Numbered from the stretch's first letter, positions 14,978 through 25,809 are shown. The stretch is 64,000 bases of DNA from CAWIDU01 sp963835055 (GCA_963835055.1 CAWIDU010000001.1:496001-560000); one strand, 5' to 3'. The notes: a model not told the origin generated them from the letters alone. A program made the numbers and translations.

Positions 14978-16757
14978 ATGACGCCACCCAACGCCAACGG
15001 TCTTGCTGCCAGCGTTCGCCGTGTCCGAATTTGGTACGGCGTTTTGATTATTATTATCACTATTTTTGGTATCCGACTGTTCTACGTTCAAATCATCCGC
15101 TACGGCCACTACAAAGCAGCGGCCCTCAGCGACCAGCTGAAACAGTATCAAATTCCAGCCACCCGGGGCATTATTGAAGCTCAAGACGGCGATAACGTCG
15201 TGCCGATCGTCCTCAATCAACAACTCTACACGCTGTATGCCGACCCAACTTTCGTCAAGAACGCCGACCAAGCGGCGGCCCATATCGTGCCGATTATCGG
15301 CGGCCAGGCGTCCAACTACGCCCAGTTGATGCGCACCAAAGGTACTCGCTACCAAATCCTAGCCAAAAAACTGACTCCCGATCAGAGTCAGCGCCTGCTG
15401 GCGCTAAAAATCCCCGGTCTCGGCACCCAAGCTCAGGACTTCCGGACCTATCCGCAAGGCAGCTTGGCGTCGCAGCTGCTCGGTTTCGTCGACGACAGCG
15501 GCAATGGCCAGTACGGTTTGGAACAAGCGCTTAATAAAGAGCTGACCGGCACGCCAGGGCAGGTGAAGGCGGTAACCGACGTTAACGGCGTGCCGCTGGC
15601 AGCCACCAAGGGCAATGTCGAGACACCACCGGTCAACGGCGATAATATCGTGACGACGCTCAATTTATCGATGCAAGCCCAGATGGAGCAAATTTTACAA
15701 CAGGAATATCAAAAGACCAATTCCCAGGGCATCAGCGCCATCATCATCGATCCCAATACCGGCCAGATCAAAGCCATGGCCAACTATCCGACCTACGACC
15801 CCAGTAATTACCAAGCCGTCAGCAATCCAACCCTTTTCCAGAATGCCGCCGTCAGCAATCCGATCGAGCCCGGTTCGACCATGAAAATCATGACCACCGC
15901 TGCCGCTCTCGACCAGGGCGTTATCCAGCCGGACACTACTTTTTACGATCCGGCCCACTGGGTAGTTGATGGCTTTAATATCACCGATATCGAAGAAGAT
16001 GGCGGCCCGCGCCAGCAGAGTATCGCTAGCATCTTGAACCTGTCGCTGAACACCGGTGCGACCTGGATGCTAATGCAAATGGGTGGCGGCCAAATCGATA
16101 GCCAGGCCCGCTCGAGCTTGGTACAACTATATGACTAATCATTTCCGGCTCGGCCAGGCGACCGGCATCGAGCAAGGCTACGAAGCCGTGGCACCAGTGC
16201 CAAAGCCGCAGGATAATGGCGCCGGTATCGATTTGACCTATGCCAATACTTCCTTCGGCCAAGCCATCCAGCTGACGGCCATCCAAATGGCGGCTGCTGA
16301 CTCGGCCATTCTGAATGGCGGCACCTATTATCAGCCGACGCTGATCGATCAAATTGTCAAAGCCGACGGCCAAACCGTCACCAGCCAGCCGAAAGTGCTC
16401 GAGCGCGGTGTGGTTTCGCCCAAAGTCAGCCAGGAAATGATACCGCTGATGGAGTATGTTGTCCAACAGCACTTGGCGTCCGGCTTTTCATATCTTAACT
16501 TCGGGCCTGACTATAATGTCGGCGGCAAAACCGGTACCGCCCAGATCGCCCAACCGGGCGGCACCTACTACGCCAATAAGTTTAATGGTACCTACGTTGG
16601 CTTCGTCGGCGGCAACAAGCCGCAATACGTCATCGTGGTCTACAATATCCAACCCAATGTGCCCGGTTATGCCGGCTCTTACGGTGGCCAGCCAGTGTTC
16701 GCTGACCTGGCTCACATGCTGATCAATAATTCGTTCGTAACGCCCAAGTCGCCGTAA
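14978..16757 (+). CDS. ftsI: Peptidoglycan transpeptidase FtsI/PBP2 (one frameshift)
   Basis: Start ATG 14978. The first frame gives an N-terminal transmembrane helix, a dimerisation domain with RGIIEAQ, the active-site SxxK (PGSTMK, about residue 306) and SxN (LNLSLNTG). It then ends at a false stop at 16136-16138. The protein resumes in the next frame with WYNYMTNHFRLGQATGIEQG and reaches the KTG motif (VGGKTGTAQ). The shift fits one extra T near 16115-16120 (agcttgg for agctgg). All three catalytic motifs are intact, so a sequencing error or a frameshifting site is more likely than true loss. Crosslinks septal peptidoglycan. Confidence 0.85.
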
Positions 16758-16765
16758 GGGGCGAA

Positions 16766-16774
16766 TGCTATAAT
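16766..16774 (+). promoter_or_regulatory. Extended -10 promoter before mraY
   Basis: TGC followed by perfect TATAAT ends 17 nt before ATG 16792, giving an internal promoter with a leader of about 11 nt. Confidence 0.45.
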
Positions 16775-16791
16775 AAAAGAAAAATACCACT

Positions 16792-17830
16792 ATGAATACC
16801 TTGCACATTGCCATTACCACCCACAACCTGATCCGCATGCTGTCGTTGGGCTTTTTCGGTTTCGCGCTGAGCATGCTAATCACGCCGCTGTATACCAATG
16901 TGGCTTATCGCAATCAATGGTGGAAGCGGCAGCGCACCGAAGCCTGGTCTGGCGGCGAGGCGACGGTTTATAAGAAGCTCCACGCCGAGAAGCATAAACG
17001 TCACATTCCAACGATGGCCGGTCTGGTTTTCATCGTCGCTATCACGGCGGTGACCCTGATTGCCAACTTGAACCGCGGCCAAACCTGGCTGCCGCTAGCC
17101 GGTCTGCTGGGCGCGGCCATCATCGGCCTGGTGGACGACGTCATGAACATCAGAAGTACCGGCGGCGTGGCTGGCATGCGCTCCAGCCTGAAGTTCCTGC
17201 TGTATAGCCTGGTAGCCCTGGTCGGCGGCTGGTGGTTTTATGACAAATTGGGCGTGCACTCGGTTTATTTGCCGTGGGTCGGGCAGTGGCACATCGGTGT
17301 GCTGCTAATTGCACTCTTCTGGCTGGTGGTGATTGCCACAGCCATTTCAGTCAATTTCAGCGATGGCCTGGACGGCCTGGCCGGCGGCCTGCTGACGTTC
17401 GTCGTTCGTGACCTATGCCATCATTGCATTATCGAGCACAAGCTGCGCCCTGGCCGGATTCTGTTTGACAGTGGTCGGCGCCTTGCTCAGCTATACCTGG
17501 TTTAATATTTATCCGGCCCGCTTTTTCATGGGCGATGTCGGCGCTTTCGCGTTAGGCACAGCCTTGGGTATTATTGCTTTGCAAACTGATACCGTTTACG
17601 TCTTGCCGATTATCGGCCTGGTCTATGTCGTCGAAACTGGCTCGGTGATTATTAACCGTACTTCACGCAAACTGCGCCACGGCAAGAAAGTCTTCCTGTC
17701 ATCGCCGATTCACCACCATTTCGAAGCCATTGGCTGGCCGGAGACCAAGGTCACCATGCGTTTCTGGATCCTTGGCCAAGTCTCAGGCGTGCTAGGACTG
17801 ATAGTTTTCCTGTTAGGCAGACGGAGCTAG
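16792..17830 (+). CDS. mraY: Phospho-MurNAc-pentapeptide transferase MraY (one frameshift)
   Basis: Multi-pass membrane enzyme that makes lipid I from UDP-MurNAc-pentapeptide and undecaprenyl phosphate. The first frame covers the N-terminal helices, HIPTMAGL, the LVDD catalytic aspartates and NFSDGLDGLAGG. It then shifts by +1 near 17398-17407 and continues in another frame with MGDVGAFALG and the C-terminal SPIHHHFE. One inserted base (a G in TTCGTCGTTC) restores one protein of about 345 residues, a usual MraY length. Only 1 nt separates it from ftsW. Confidence 0.85.
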
Positions 17831-17831
17831 G

Positions 17832-19061
17832 ATGGGGCCGTCAGTGCCACGCCGTCGCTCTGTGGTTCAGCTGTCGCAGCTTAACCTGGGCCGTAAACAC
17901 CGGCCGGATTACTGGTTGCTCATCCTATCAGTTATCTTGCTGGTAATTGGCCTGATCGTGGTCTACGCCATCAGTCCGGCGCTCAGCGCTGCCAACCATG
18001 TCAGCAACAACTACTATGTTAGCAAGCAACTGCTGGCCGTCGGCCTCAGCGTCGTGGCTTTCTTGATCACCGCTCAAGTACCGTTGGTCTGGTGGCGCCG
18101 GGCCCACAAAGGTTTACTGGTGGCCGCCGGCCTGGCGACGTTATTAGCCTTGGCGTTGCCGGTCAATCCGGCCTATCCGGCGCACCGTTGGGTGCGTCTC
18201 GGCAGTCTGTCGTTTCAATCAGTCGAGCTCTTAAAGTTTGCAATCCTGATCTGGTTGGCCGGCTTCCTGGCCGAAAAGGTCCGGCAGGGAACAATTAGCA
18301 GCCTGCACGTTACGCTGCGGCCTTTATTGCTGGCGTTAGTCGGCATCGGCATCGTGGTGGCCGGTATCCAGAGCGACCTCGGCTCGACCGGCGTGATCGT
18401 GGTCATGATGGCCACCGTGGCCTTCGTCGCGGGCTTGCCGCTGAAGCGCATTTTCCTGATTGCGAGCATTATCGTCATCGGCTTGATTGTGGCCATCTCG
18501 GCAACTCCGTACCGCCGGTCACGCCTGGAGACTTATCTGCATCCGACATCTAATTGCCAGACTAGCGGTTACCAGGCCTGCCAGGCGCTTGATCGCCGTT
18601 GGTTCCGGCGGTATATCGGCCTCGGCCTGGGCAGCAGCGTCCAGGCCTATGGCTATCTGCCAGAAGCCGCCAACGATTCGATTTTCGCCATCTATGCCGA
18701 GAAATTCGGCTTCGTCGGCAGCATCACGCTGCTGGCGATCTTCGTCGCCTTCTTCGCCCGCATGAAAACTATCGCCGAGCGGACGAGCGACGACTTCAGC
18801 CGCTTGGTAGTCATTGGCGTCCTGGCCTGGCTGGGTACCCAAGCACTGGTCAATATTGGCGCTATGATCGGCCTGCTGCCGCTGAAAGGCATCACGCTGC
18901 CATTCATTAGCTATGGCGGCACCAGCGTGATCTTCACGGCCGCCGCCGTCGGGTTAGTCTTCCAGGTTTCGCGCTATAGCGCCCTCAGCACGCCACGAAT
19001 GGCCGATCCGGCCCGCCGCAGCCTGCAAAATGATACCTTGCGAAGGGCAGAATATTCGTGA
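17832..19061 (+). CDS. ftsW: SEDS glycosyltransferase FtsW
   Basis: 409 residues with about ten transmembrane helices. SEDS signatures are visible: NPAYPAHRWVRLGSLSFQ, the IQSDLGSTGVIV region with its conserved Asp, the extracellular loop before YIGLGLGSSVQAYGYLPEAANDSIFA, and KGITLPFISYGGTS near the end. FtsW polymerises glycan strands at the septum together with FtsI, encoded two genes upstream. It overlaps murG by 4 nt (GTGA). Confidence 0.95.
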   Translation: MGPSVPRRRSVVQLSQLNLGRKHRPDYWLLILSVILLVIGLIVVYAISPALSAANHVSNNYYVSKQLLAVGLSVVAFLITAQVPLVWWRRAHKGLLVAAGLATLLALALPVNPAYPAHRWVRLGSLSFQSVELLKFAILIWLAGFLAEKVRQGTISSLHVTLRPLLLALVGIGIVVAGIQSDLGSTGVIVVMMATVAFVAGLPLKRIFLIASIIVIGLIVAISATPYRRSRLETYLHPTSNCQTSGYQACQALDRRWFRRYIGLGLGSSVQAYGYLPEAANDSIFAIYAEKFGFVGSITLLAIFVAFFARMKTIAERTSDDFSRLVVIGVLAWLGTQALVNIGAMIGLLPLKGITLPFISYGGTSVIFTAAAVGLVFQVSRYSALSTPRMADPARRSLQNDTLRRAEYS

Positions 19062-20248
19062 GTAATAGCATTATCCTGACCGGCGCTGGCTCGGGCGGCC
19101 ATATCACGCCGCTACTAGCTATCGCCGCCGAGCTGAAACGCCGTGAACCAAACCTGAAAATCATTTACGTCGGCCAAACTGGCGACAAGCTGGGCGATAT
19201 TCCAGCCAAAGATCCGCACATTGACCAAGTTTTCACAATTCGGGCTGGCAAATTCCGCCGCTACCACGGCGAAGGTTGGCGCCAGCTGCTAGACCTGCCG
19301 ACGCTGTTCAAGAATATGCGCGACGCTGTTTACGTTCTAATCGGTCTGTTTCAAAGTTGGCGCCTGCTGGGCCGCTTGCAACCGGATCTGATCTTCATCA
19401 AAGGCGGTTTCGTCGGCGTGCCTATCGGTCTGGCCGCCGCATGGCGGCATATTCCGTATATCACCCATGACTCTGACGCTATGCCGGGCTTGGCCAACCG
19501 GATTATTAGTCGTTGGGCGGTCGTCCACGCCGTGGCACTACCAACTGACGTCTATCCGTATCCCAGGGACAAGACGATAACTACCGGCATTCCGCTGCAG
19601 GCTGGTTTCGTGCCGGTGACCACTGCCCGCCAGAAAGCCTACCGTGCCAAACTGAAGTTGCCGGCCAACGCCAAGCTGCTGTTCATCATCGGTGGTGGCC
19701 TTGGCTCCCAAGGTGTTAACCAAGCCGTGGCCGAAGCGGTGCCTCATCTGTTGAACGAGCTCAAGGATCTGCACGTTATCCACGTCGTCGGGCGCAATAA
19801 CTTGCAGGAGATGCAAGCCGAATACGCCTCGAAGTTGAGCGAGGCAGAGCAGGGGAGGGTGCTGATTAACGGCTACGTCACCGATGTTTATAACTATAGC
19901 GGGGCAGCTGATTTGATTGTCACCCGGGCCGGTGCTACCAATCTGGCGGAGTTCGCGGTGCAGGGCAAGGCTTGCATCATCGTGCCCAGCCATTTTCTAG
20001 CTGGCGGCCACCAGCTCAAGAACGCCCGTTATCTGGCCGACCAAGGCGCCGCTGTCATTCTCAGCGAAGCTGACCTGACAGCCGATCCCAACCGTTTGGC
20101 CAAGCAAATTAGCCAATTATTAAATAACGATGAGCGTCGCCAAGAATTAGGCCGGCACCTGGCCACTTTCGCCAAACCAGAGGCTACCCGTGAGCTAGCC
20201 GAGCTGTTGCTGCGCCAGTTGGACGAAGCCCCGAAGCCGGTGTCATGA
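19058..20248 (+). CDS. murG: UDP-GlcNAc:lipid I GlcNAc transferase MurG
   Basis: 396 residues starting at GTG 19058. GT-B fold: the N-terminal glycine loop TGAGSGGHITPLLAIAAEL, IFIKGGFVGVPIGLAA and the acceptor-side THDSDAMPGLANR. In the C-terminal half there is FIIGGGLGSQGVN and the UDP-GlcNAc pocket RAGATNLAEFAVQGKACIIVPS. It converts lipid I to lipid II at the inner face of the membrane. The start overlaps the ftsW stop and the end overlaps the ftsQ start, so three genes are coupled. Confidence 0.93.
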   Translation: MSNSIILTGAGSGGHITPLLAIAAELKRREPNLKIIYVGQTGDKLGDIPAKDPHIDQVFTIRAGKFRRYHGEGWRQLLDLPTLFKNMRDAVYVLIGLFQSWRLLGRLQPDLIFIKGGFVGVPIGLAAAWRHIPYITHDSDAMPGLANRIISRWAVVHAVALPTDVYPYPRDKTITTGIPLQAGFVPVTTARQKAYRAKLKLPANAKLLFIIGGGLGSQGVNQAVAEAVPHLLNELKDLHVIHVVGRNNLQEMQAEYASKLSEAEQGRVLINGYVTDVYNYSGAADLIVTRAGATNLAEFAVQGKACIIVPSHFLAGGHQLKNARYLADQGAAVILSEADLTADPNRLAKQISQLLNNDERRQELGRHLATFAKPEATRELAELLLRQLDEAPKPVS

Positions 20249-21162
20249 GATCATTGCGCCGACCCGCTATGCCCGGCCGCCAGCCGCCGCGCCGTCCCAG
20301 CCGTCCCGGAGCCGCCAACTTCTCATACTATGCTAGTCGTTCAGAAGAAGACGTTAACACCGGCCGCCAAATCGAGCGCGAACCAAAACCGGTCGTCAAA
20401 CGCCGCCAAGCAACTTGGCGCCGTCGTGGGGCGCGCCTAGGACTGGCCATCGTGGTGCTGGCCGTGCTCGTAAAAGTCCTGAGCTTGTCTTCGCAAGCAA
20501 CCGTAATGCCGCTAGCTGGCGGCAGCAGTCTGTTGCTGCACACGCCGGCCGAGTACCAAGCGGCGGCCGACCAGCTGTTGAGTAGCTCCATTTGGAACCA
20601 TAATAAGATCACTGTTGATACGGCCGGATTCAGCCGCCAGTTAACAACCGAGTTCCCGGAGTTATCGAGCGTTAGCCTGACGCTGCCGCTACTAAGCAAC
20701 CGACCGACGGTTTATCTGCAAACCGTCCAACCAGCCCTCATCCTGGCCACCGACAATGGCTCTTTCGTCATCACCACAGCTGGCGAAGCCGTGTTGGCCA
20801 GTAGCCGCTTAGCGCCGGCTGCAGCTGCCAAATTACCGCTGGTAACTGACCAGAGCGGTCTAGAGGTCAGCCTCAACCACCAGGCCTTGACGGTCAGCGA
20901 TGTCGGCTTCATCCAGACCGTCGTTGCCCAGCTGAACGCCAAAGCCGTCACTGTTGCCACCATGACTTTGCCAGCCAGCACCAACGAGCTCGATGTCCAT
21001 CTTAGTGGCGCACCGTATTTCGTGAAGTTCAATCTGCAAAATAACGACGCCCGGCAGCAGGTAGGGACGTTCCTGGCCACCAGAGCCTATCTGCAGAAGC
21101 AGAACGTTACTCCTAGCCAGTACATCGACGTCCGCCTCGATGGCCGCGCCTATTATAAGTAG
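20245..21162 (+). CDS. ftsQ: Cell division protein FtsQ/DivIB
   Basis: 305 residues: a long basic Pro/Arg-rich cytoplasmic tail (1-65), one transmembrane helix (about 66-84), then an extracytoplasmic part with a POTRA-like stretch ending in the FtsQ beta domain (LPLVTDQSGLEVSLNH onward). Its place at the end of the cluster after murG is typical. There is no ftsA or ftsZ behind it, and no murC, D, E or F is present in the cluster, so those genes must lie elsewhere if present. Confidence 0.85.
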   Translation: MRSLRRPAMPGRQPPRRPSRPGAANFSYYASRSEEDVNTGRQIEREPKPVVKRRQATWRRRGARLGLAIVVLAVLVKVLSLSSQATVMPLAGGSSLLLHTPAEYQAAADQLLSSSIWNHNKITVDTAGFSRQLTTEFPELSSVSLTLPLLSNRPTVYLQTVQPALILATDNGSFVITTAGEAVLASSRLAPAAAAKLPLVTDQSGLEVSLNHQALTVSDVGFIQTVVAQLNAKAVTVATMTLPASTNELDVHLSGAPYFVKFNLQNNDARQQVGTFLATRAYLQKQNVTPSQYIDVRLDGRAYYK

Positions 21163-21181
21163 CTAATACTCCCCACTGCTG

Positions 21182-21225
21182 CCCCGCCAGTTCGCAATTT
21201 GTTCAGATACCCGTTCCAGGCGGGG
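21182..21225 (+). terminator. Possible hairpin after ftsQ
   Basis: CCCCGCC (21182-21188) pairs with GGCGGGG (21219-21225) around a 30-nt loop. It ends the division operon but has no T-tract, so termination is uncertain. Confidence 0.3.
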
Positions 21226-21419
21226 ATATGAAAAAAACTATATAAACATATGGAGCAGGGCAAATGTCAAATTTCACACATTTCACGGGCAGGACAGGGG
21301 ATGATTAATTTGAAATCAAACCGACGAAAAAGCCCGGATTTCACGACATACATGTGGAAAAGTCAAATAGTGCCATAAATCACATTCCAAACACTAGGGC
21401 CATATAAGGGCCTGTAGGC

Positions 21420-21542
21420 ATGGCTAAACTAGAGCGTAGCGCAGCTCGACGTGGAGCACGAAAGCGCGGCCTTCAAGCCGGTAATGCTAATTACTCCCCT
21501 GCAGTAGGGGCATCAGTTTACCTCTTCGCAGACTATATGTGA
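21420..21542 (+). CDS. Possible 40-residue basic peptide
   Basis: ATG 21420 follows TATAAG (21403-21408) by 11 nt, with ATCACA 18 nt further up, the same leaderless layout seen at many genes here. The peptide has an Arg-rich first half (RSAARRGARKRG) and an aromatic end (SVYLFADYM). It resembles nothing I know, and chance is possible in a 580-nt gap. Confidence 0.3.
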   Translation: MAKLERSAARRGARKRGLQAGNANYSPAVGASVYLFADYM

Positions 21543-21741
21543 GTCGCAAAATATACATTGTGCGACGTCATGTCTATGTTCGCTTTGCGTGCTCTGCCCG
21601 CGCCGCCGCCCGAAATATTTCGCTCGCAATTTAATTTTTAATAATTTATTTTGCTCTGCTCTGCACGGTCGCGGGCTTTTACCCACTAAATCCTCACATT
21701 GCCCTATTTTAGCCACCACACTTCTGTTCGTATTTTGTCCG

Positions 21742-22221
21742 CTAATTTGGCGAGCAGCTTTGCATATCTGTGGCCAACTTCGAGACAGCTTCGGTGCCGA
21801 CAGCCAGAATGCCAGCTGCATTTATCAGAGGAATAAGGGGTTTTAGGGTCTCTATAAAATCGTCACCTCTATAAGCGTCTAGAAGCGTATCCTCGATTCT
21901 TGCGCGAGTACGTATATTTGAACGCACCTGAGGTAGACCGTGGAGATTTGTGAAGTAAATTCCAGTCCCAGAGCTAGCTTTAGTTAAGTCGAGAAAGCAT
22001 GTATAGTCCGTTTCCGTAGGGTTTATAAAGGCATCGAAGTCAAGCAAATACAAGCGTCCACGAGCATCGTCAGACAATCTGAGCCGTTGATATTTACAGT
22101 CGGGACCTTCCATAGTGCGTATAAACGCACCGTGTTGCCCAAATAAATTTTGGGTTGCATCCCGGAAAATTTGACCGGGTGATCTAGTGGAGGTTGGTTG
22201 AATCTCAGCACCTGTCGTCAT
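21742..22221 (-). CDS. Hypothetical protein
   Basis: 159 residues from ATG 22221, which lies 5 nt after the stop of the HARE-HTH gene; an upstream in-frame start would run inside that gene and is rejected. Content includes LYLLDFDAFINP and a mildly hydrophobic C-terminal segment (INAAGILAVGTEAVS). I recognise no family. It is probably the last gene of the operon headed by the promoter at 23319-23347. Confidence 0.5.
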   Translation of the reverse strand: MTTGAEIQPTSTRSPGQIFRDATQNLFGQHGAFIRTMEGPDCKYQRLRLSDDARGRLYLLDFDAFINPTETDYTCFLDLTKASSGTGIYFTNLHGLPQVRSNIRTRARIEDTLLDAYRGDDFIETLKPLIPLINAAGILAVGTEAVSKLATDMQSCSPN

Positions 22222-22226
22222 AAAGC

Positions 22227-23276
22227 TTACTCGGCGAGGGCGTAGGTGGCTTTGGCGACGCGCTTGAATTGCGGTTTGCCCTGCAGGTTCAGCAGAATGG
22301 TGGTTTCTTTGACGAAGCGGCTCTTGAGGACGCGTTTGACGATTTCGTCGCGGTGCAGCGGTTCGCCGGCTTCTTGCAGGACTTGGGTGATAATATCGGC
22401 GACGGTGCCCTTCTCGTAGCCCCATTCCTTGAGCGCGTAAATCCCCCGCCCGATCAGTACGAAGCGCTTGTCTTTGATAAGTTCGTTGTGGATGGCTTGG
22501 GTGGTGACATCTTTGCGCTTGAAGTCGCTGCCTTTGATGGCGGCGGCGATTTCGTTAAAGTGCATGTGCTTGCCGTTTTCTTTGAGGATAACGTAAATCT
22601 TGTCGCGGATGTTCTTGGGGTTGACCATTGGCCACTTGACCAGGCCCCAGCGGCTGTTCAGGGTGGCCAATTGCTTGGAAGTGCTGGCCAGCGCGGCGGC
22701 TTGCTCGGCGTTGGCGAAGCCGGCGGCTTTGGCGATCTTGCTCGATAGTTTTCGGCTCGCCATGCTTCTTGATGGTGTCGATCAGCTTGGTGACGTCGGC
22801 TCTTCATGGCCTTTTCGTCGCGAACGGCTTTGTATGCCGACAGCTGAAGTAGAAATCATCATCTTCGTTAATAACTACCAACTCTGGGCACAATTGGCTC
22901 AGAAAAGCCACCCGGGCCTGCTCTTCACGGCTGGGTCTGGTCAGCTCAATTTGGCGGCCAGTTCGCTGACCCGAGCAGCTTCGCCGGACTGATGCAGAGC
23001 TGTCAATAAAACGTGTTTGGACAGTCGGCCAAACCGGGCAGGCCACCCTGCTCTGCCGTGGCTTGTAAGCGGGTCAAAACCGACTTTTCTAGCTGGCGGA
23101 CGCGTTCGCGGGTAATGCCCAGCATTTCGCCGATTTGTTCCAGGGTTTCCTTGCGGTCGAACAGACCAAAACGGCGGCCGATAATTTCGCGCTCGCGTTC
23201 GCGCTCGATGGTTGCCAAAATGTCGCGGACTACTTGTTCGGTGGGTAATTCGGTGCGTTGACGGGCTGCGGGCCAT
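22227..23276 (-). pseudogene. Sigma-70 region 4 plus HARE-HTH protein, broken by several frameshifts
   Basis: Read piecewise on the minus strand, the order is TELPTEQVVRDILATIERERERE, a sigma-70 region-4 helix-turn-helix (EQIGEMLGITRERVRQLEKS), a linker, then a clean C-terminal frame (22227-22763) with a HARE-HTH domain (IRDKIYVILKENGKHMHFNEIAAAI, and EPLHRDEIVKRVLKS). This architecture is seen in CPR bacteria and related to RpoE-delta-type modules. Four or more frame changes between 22764 and 23276 interrupt it, including one just after ATG 23276. A good promoter and a clean 3' half suggest sequence errors, but true decay is possible. Confidence 0.65.
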
Positions 23277-23318
23277 ATGGTCTCTACTTCCCTGTTAACT
23301 AATAATCTCTATCAAGTA

Positions 23319-23347
23319 ATTATAAAACTATAATTTTCAAAAGTCAA
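23319..23347 (-). promoter_or_regulatory. Promoter for the HARE-HTH operon
   Basis: On the minus strand TTGACT, 17-nt spacer, perfect TATAAT. Expected transcript start is near 23312, 36 nt before ATG 23276, with AGGGA in between, so this unit has a real leader. Confidence 0.7.
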
Positions 23348-23453
23348 CATTTTTTCTTTCTCAACATTATTGTAGCACAAAAATGACGGTTCTACCTATT
23401 CCATGTTGTAAAAATGTTACCTAACCACGGTCTCTGCCCTGTTGCAACTGTGC

Positions 23454-25801
23454 TTAAGTGGTCGTCGGCGCGGAGTTGCCTGCTCGGCGCCGAAAACGGC
23501 GTTTCTTATCAGGGGCGGCGGCCAGAATGGCCTTGGCTTCAACGGCCGTTAACTTCTTGGGGTCCTGGTCTTTGGCGATGCGAGCATTCTTCTTACCATC
23601 GGTCACGTAAGGGCCGTAAGGGCCGCTGAGGATTTGCAGGCCGCCCGGGAAGCTGGCGATGTGCTTGGCAGCGTCCTTGGCCAGTTTGGCGACGTATAAC
23701 TCGCGGGCTTCGGCCTCGGTAATGGTGCGCGGATCGTGGGGCTTAATGGAGACGAACAGCTTGCCTTTCTTGGCGCTCGGGCTTTTCGGCACATCAACTT
23801 CGATATAGGGGCCAAAACGCCCGATGTTGGCCTTAATCGGCATACCATCTTCTGTGGTACCGACGGATCGTGGCAGTTTCAGCATTTCTAGAGCTTGCTC
23901 CAGGGTTACGCTGTCGAGCGTGGCGCCGGTCGGCAGCGGCGCAAAAGCCGGTTTCTTGTCCTCATCCTCGGTGTCACCTTTCTGTAACATCGGACCATAG
24001 CGGCCATAACGAGCATAGATAGGCTCGCCGGATTTGGGGTCCTTGCCCAACTCCCGGGCTTGGGAAACTTCCTGACGGGACACTTTGTCAGTCTTGGCGA
24101 TCAGGGGGTGGAAATCTTTGTAGAAGTCGCCGATCATTCGTTCCCAGGTTTCCTTCCCGTCGGCGATGCGGTCGAAACCGGTCTCCACCAGGGCCGTGAA
24201 GTCATAATCAACAATTGAGGGGAAATATTTAACCAGAAAATCGGTGGTCATATCGGCGGTGGCCGTCGGCAGCAACTTGTTGCGGTCGGCGCCGGTTATG
24301 ACCTCTGTTTGACTCGAAGTGACCTGCATGCCGTCGAAGGCCAATTCGGTGACCTGGCGCGGCGTGCCCTCGAGGTCTTTTTTCTCGACGTAGCCCGGGT
24401 CTGGATGGTCGAAATTGTCGGCGCGTAGGTGCTGGGGCGGCCAATACCGAGCTCCTCCAGCTTGCGGACCAGGGTCGCCTCCGAGTAGCGGGCGCCGGAG
24501 CGGCTGAAAGTTTCAGTTGCCAACATCGATTTCAGGTCGAGGCTTTGGCCGGCTTTTAGGGCTGGCAATAAGACGTCGTCCTTGGTGCCGCCATAAACTT
24601 TCATGAAACCGTCGAAACGCAGGCTTTCACCCTTGGCCAGGAATGTTTCCTGGTGGCCGCTAACGGCGATAACCACTTCGGTGCGCTCCAGCTGGGCGGG
24701 TGCCATTTGGCTGGCCACCGCTCGCTGCCAAATCAATTGGTATAGCTTCTGCTGCTGGTCGTCGGCGCCGGCCGACAGCTTGTCGAAATGTGTTGGCCGG
24801 ATGGCCTCGTGGGCTTCCTGAGCTGATTGGTCCTTGGTTTTGAACTGGCGCCGGGCGTGGTACTGGGCGCCATAGGCCTTGGTGATATGCTTGGCGGCGG
24901 CGTCCAGGGCCAGGTTTGATAGCGTCATGCTGTCAGTGCGCATATAGGTGATGTGACCGGCTTCATATAGCCGCTGGGCTAGCGACATGGTCTGACGGAC
25001 GCCGAATCCGAGCCGCCGGGCGGCTTCCTGCTGCAGCGTGCTAGTGGTGAACGGCGCGCCGGGGCTGCGACTCGCCGGTTTCTGGTCAACCGACGTTACT
25101 TGATACTTGGCGCCAACGACGCCTTCTAGCCAGGCCTGGGCGGCCTTGGCATCCGGCAACTTGATTTGCAATTCGGCTGGAATCTCCTGCTTATCGGCGA
25201 TGAAAACAGCGGTCAGCTTGAACGACTGCTCGGCTTGGAAGTCGCGGATTTCGCGCTCTCGCTCGACAATCAGCCGGACGGCAACTGATTGGACGCGGCC
25301 AGCACTGAGGCCGGCTTGGACTTTCTTCCACAAGACGGGCGATAATTCGTAGCCCACCAAGCGGTCCAGGATACGGCGGGCTTGCTGGGCGTCGACCAGC
25401 TTGATGTCGATAGTCCGCGGGTTTTGGATGGCTGCCTCGATGGCTGGCTTGGTGATTTCGTGGAAGACGATGCGCTTGGTGCTCTTGGGGTCGAGCTTCA
25501 AGGCTTGGGTCAAGTGCCAGGCAATAGCCTCGCCCTCACGGTCTTCGTCGGAAGCTAGCCAGACTTGGTGGCCGACAGCGGCTTTCTTGAGGTCGGCGAC
25601 GACCTTGGTCTTATCGGCGCTGATCTCGTACTTCGGCGCGAAGTTATGCTCGATGTCGATGTTCAGGCCCTTCTTCGGCAAGTCACGGATGTGGCCGAAG
25701 CTGCTCTTGACGGTGTAATCCTTGCCCAGAAACTGCCCCAGCGTTCGGGCTTTGGCAGGACTCTCCACGATAACTAAATTTTTGCCTGAGGTTTTGGCCA
25801 T
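23454..25801 (-). CDS. topA: DNA topoisomerase I (one frameshift)
   Basis: Type IA topoisomerase. The N-terminal Toprim domain opens with NLVIVESPAKARTLGQFL and includes ASDEDREGEAIAWH. The active-site Tyr lies in YMRTDSM. The frame breaks near 24394-24399, where one G seems missing from a G-run (RGYV expected), and continues in another frame (DLEGTPRQVTEL) to the C-terminal repeats (GRYGPMLQKG, GPYVT) and a basic tail. No zinc fingers are seen. An essential enzyme that removes negative supercoils, so an assembly error is likely. Confidence 0.88.
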
Positions 25802-25809
25802 GAGTCCTT

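Larger units (their letters stand above)
21163..21741 (+). other. Long intergenic region after ftsQ
   Basis: About 580 nt between ftsQ and a minus-strand gene. It holds a 7-bp long-range hairpin (21182-21225), a candidate 40-residue reading frame (21420-21542), and a T-rich GC-poor stretch near 21620-21660. A minus-strand frame stays open over 21513-21821, but it overlaps the convergent gene and has no start context. No RNA family was recognised. Confidence 0.35.

Noticed and set aside
21353..21361. TGTGGAAAA, one change from a DnaA box (also at 12725)
   Set aside because: Single isolated copies, no AT-rich unwinding region or dnaA/dnaN nearby; not evidence of an origin.
21513..21821. 102-codon minus-strand open frame
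   Set aside because: Overlaps the end of the gene at 21742-22221 in another frame, with no start context and unusual composition.
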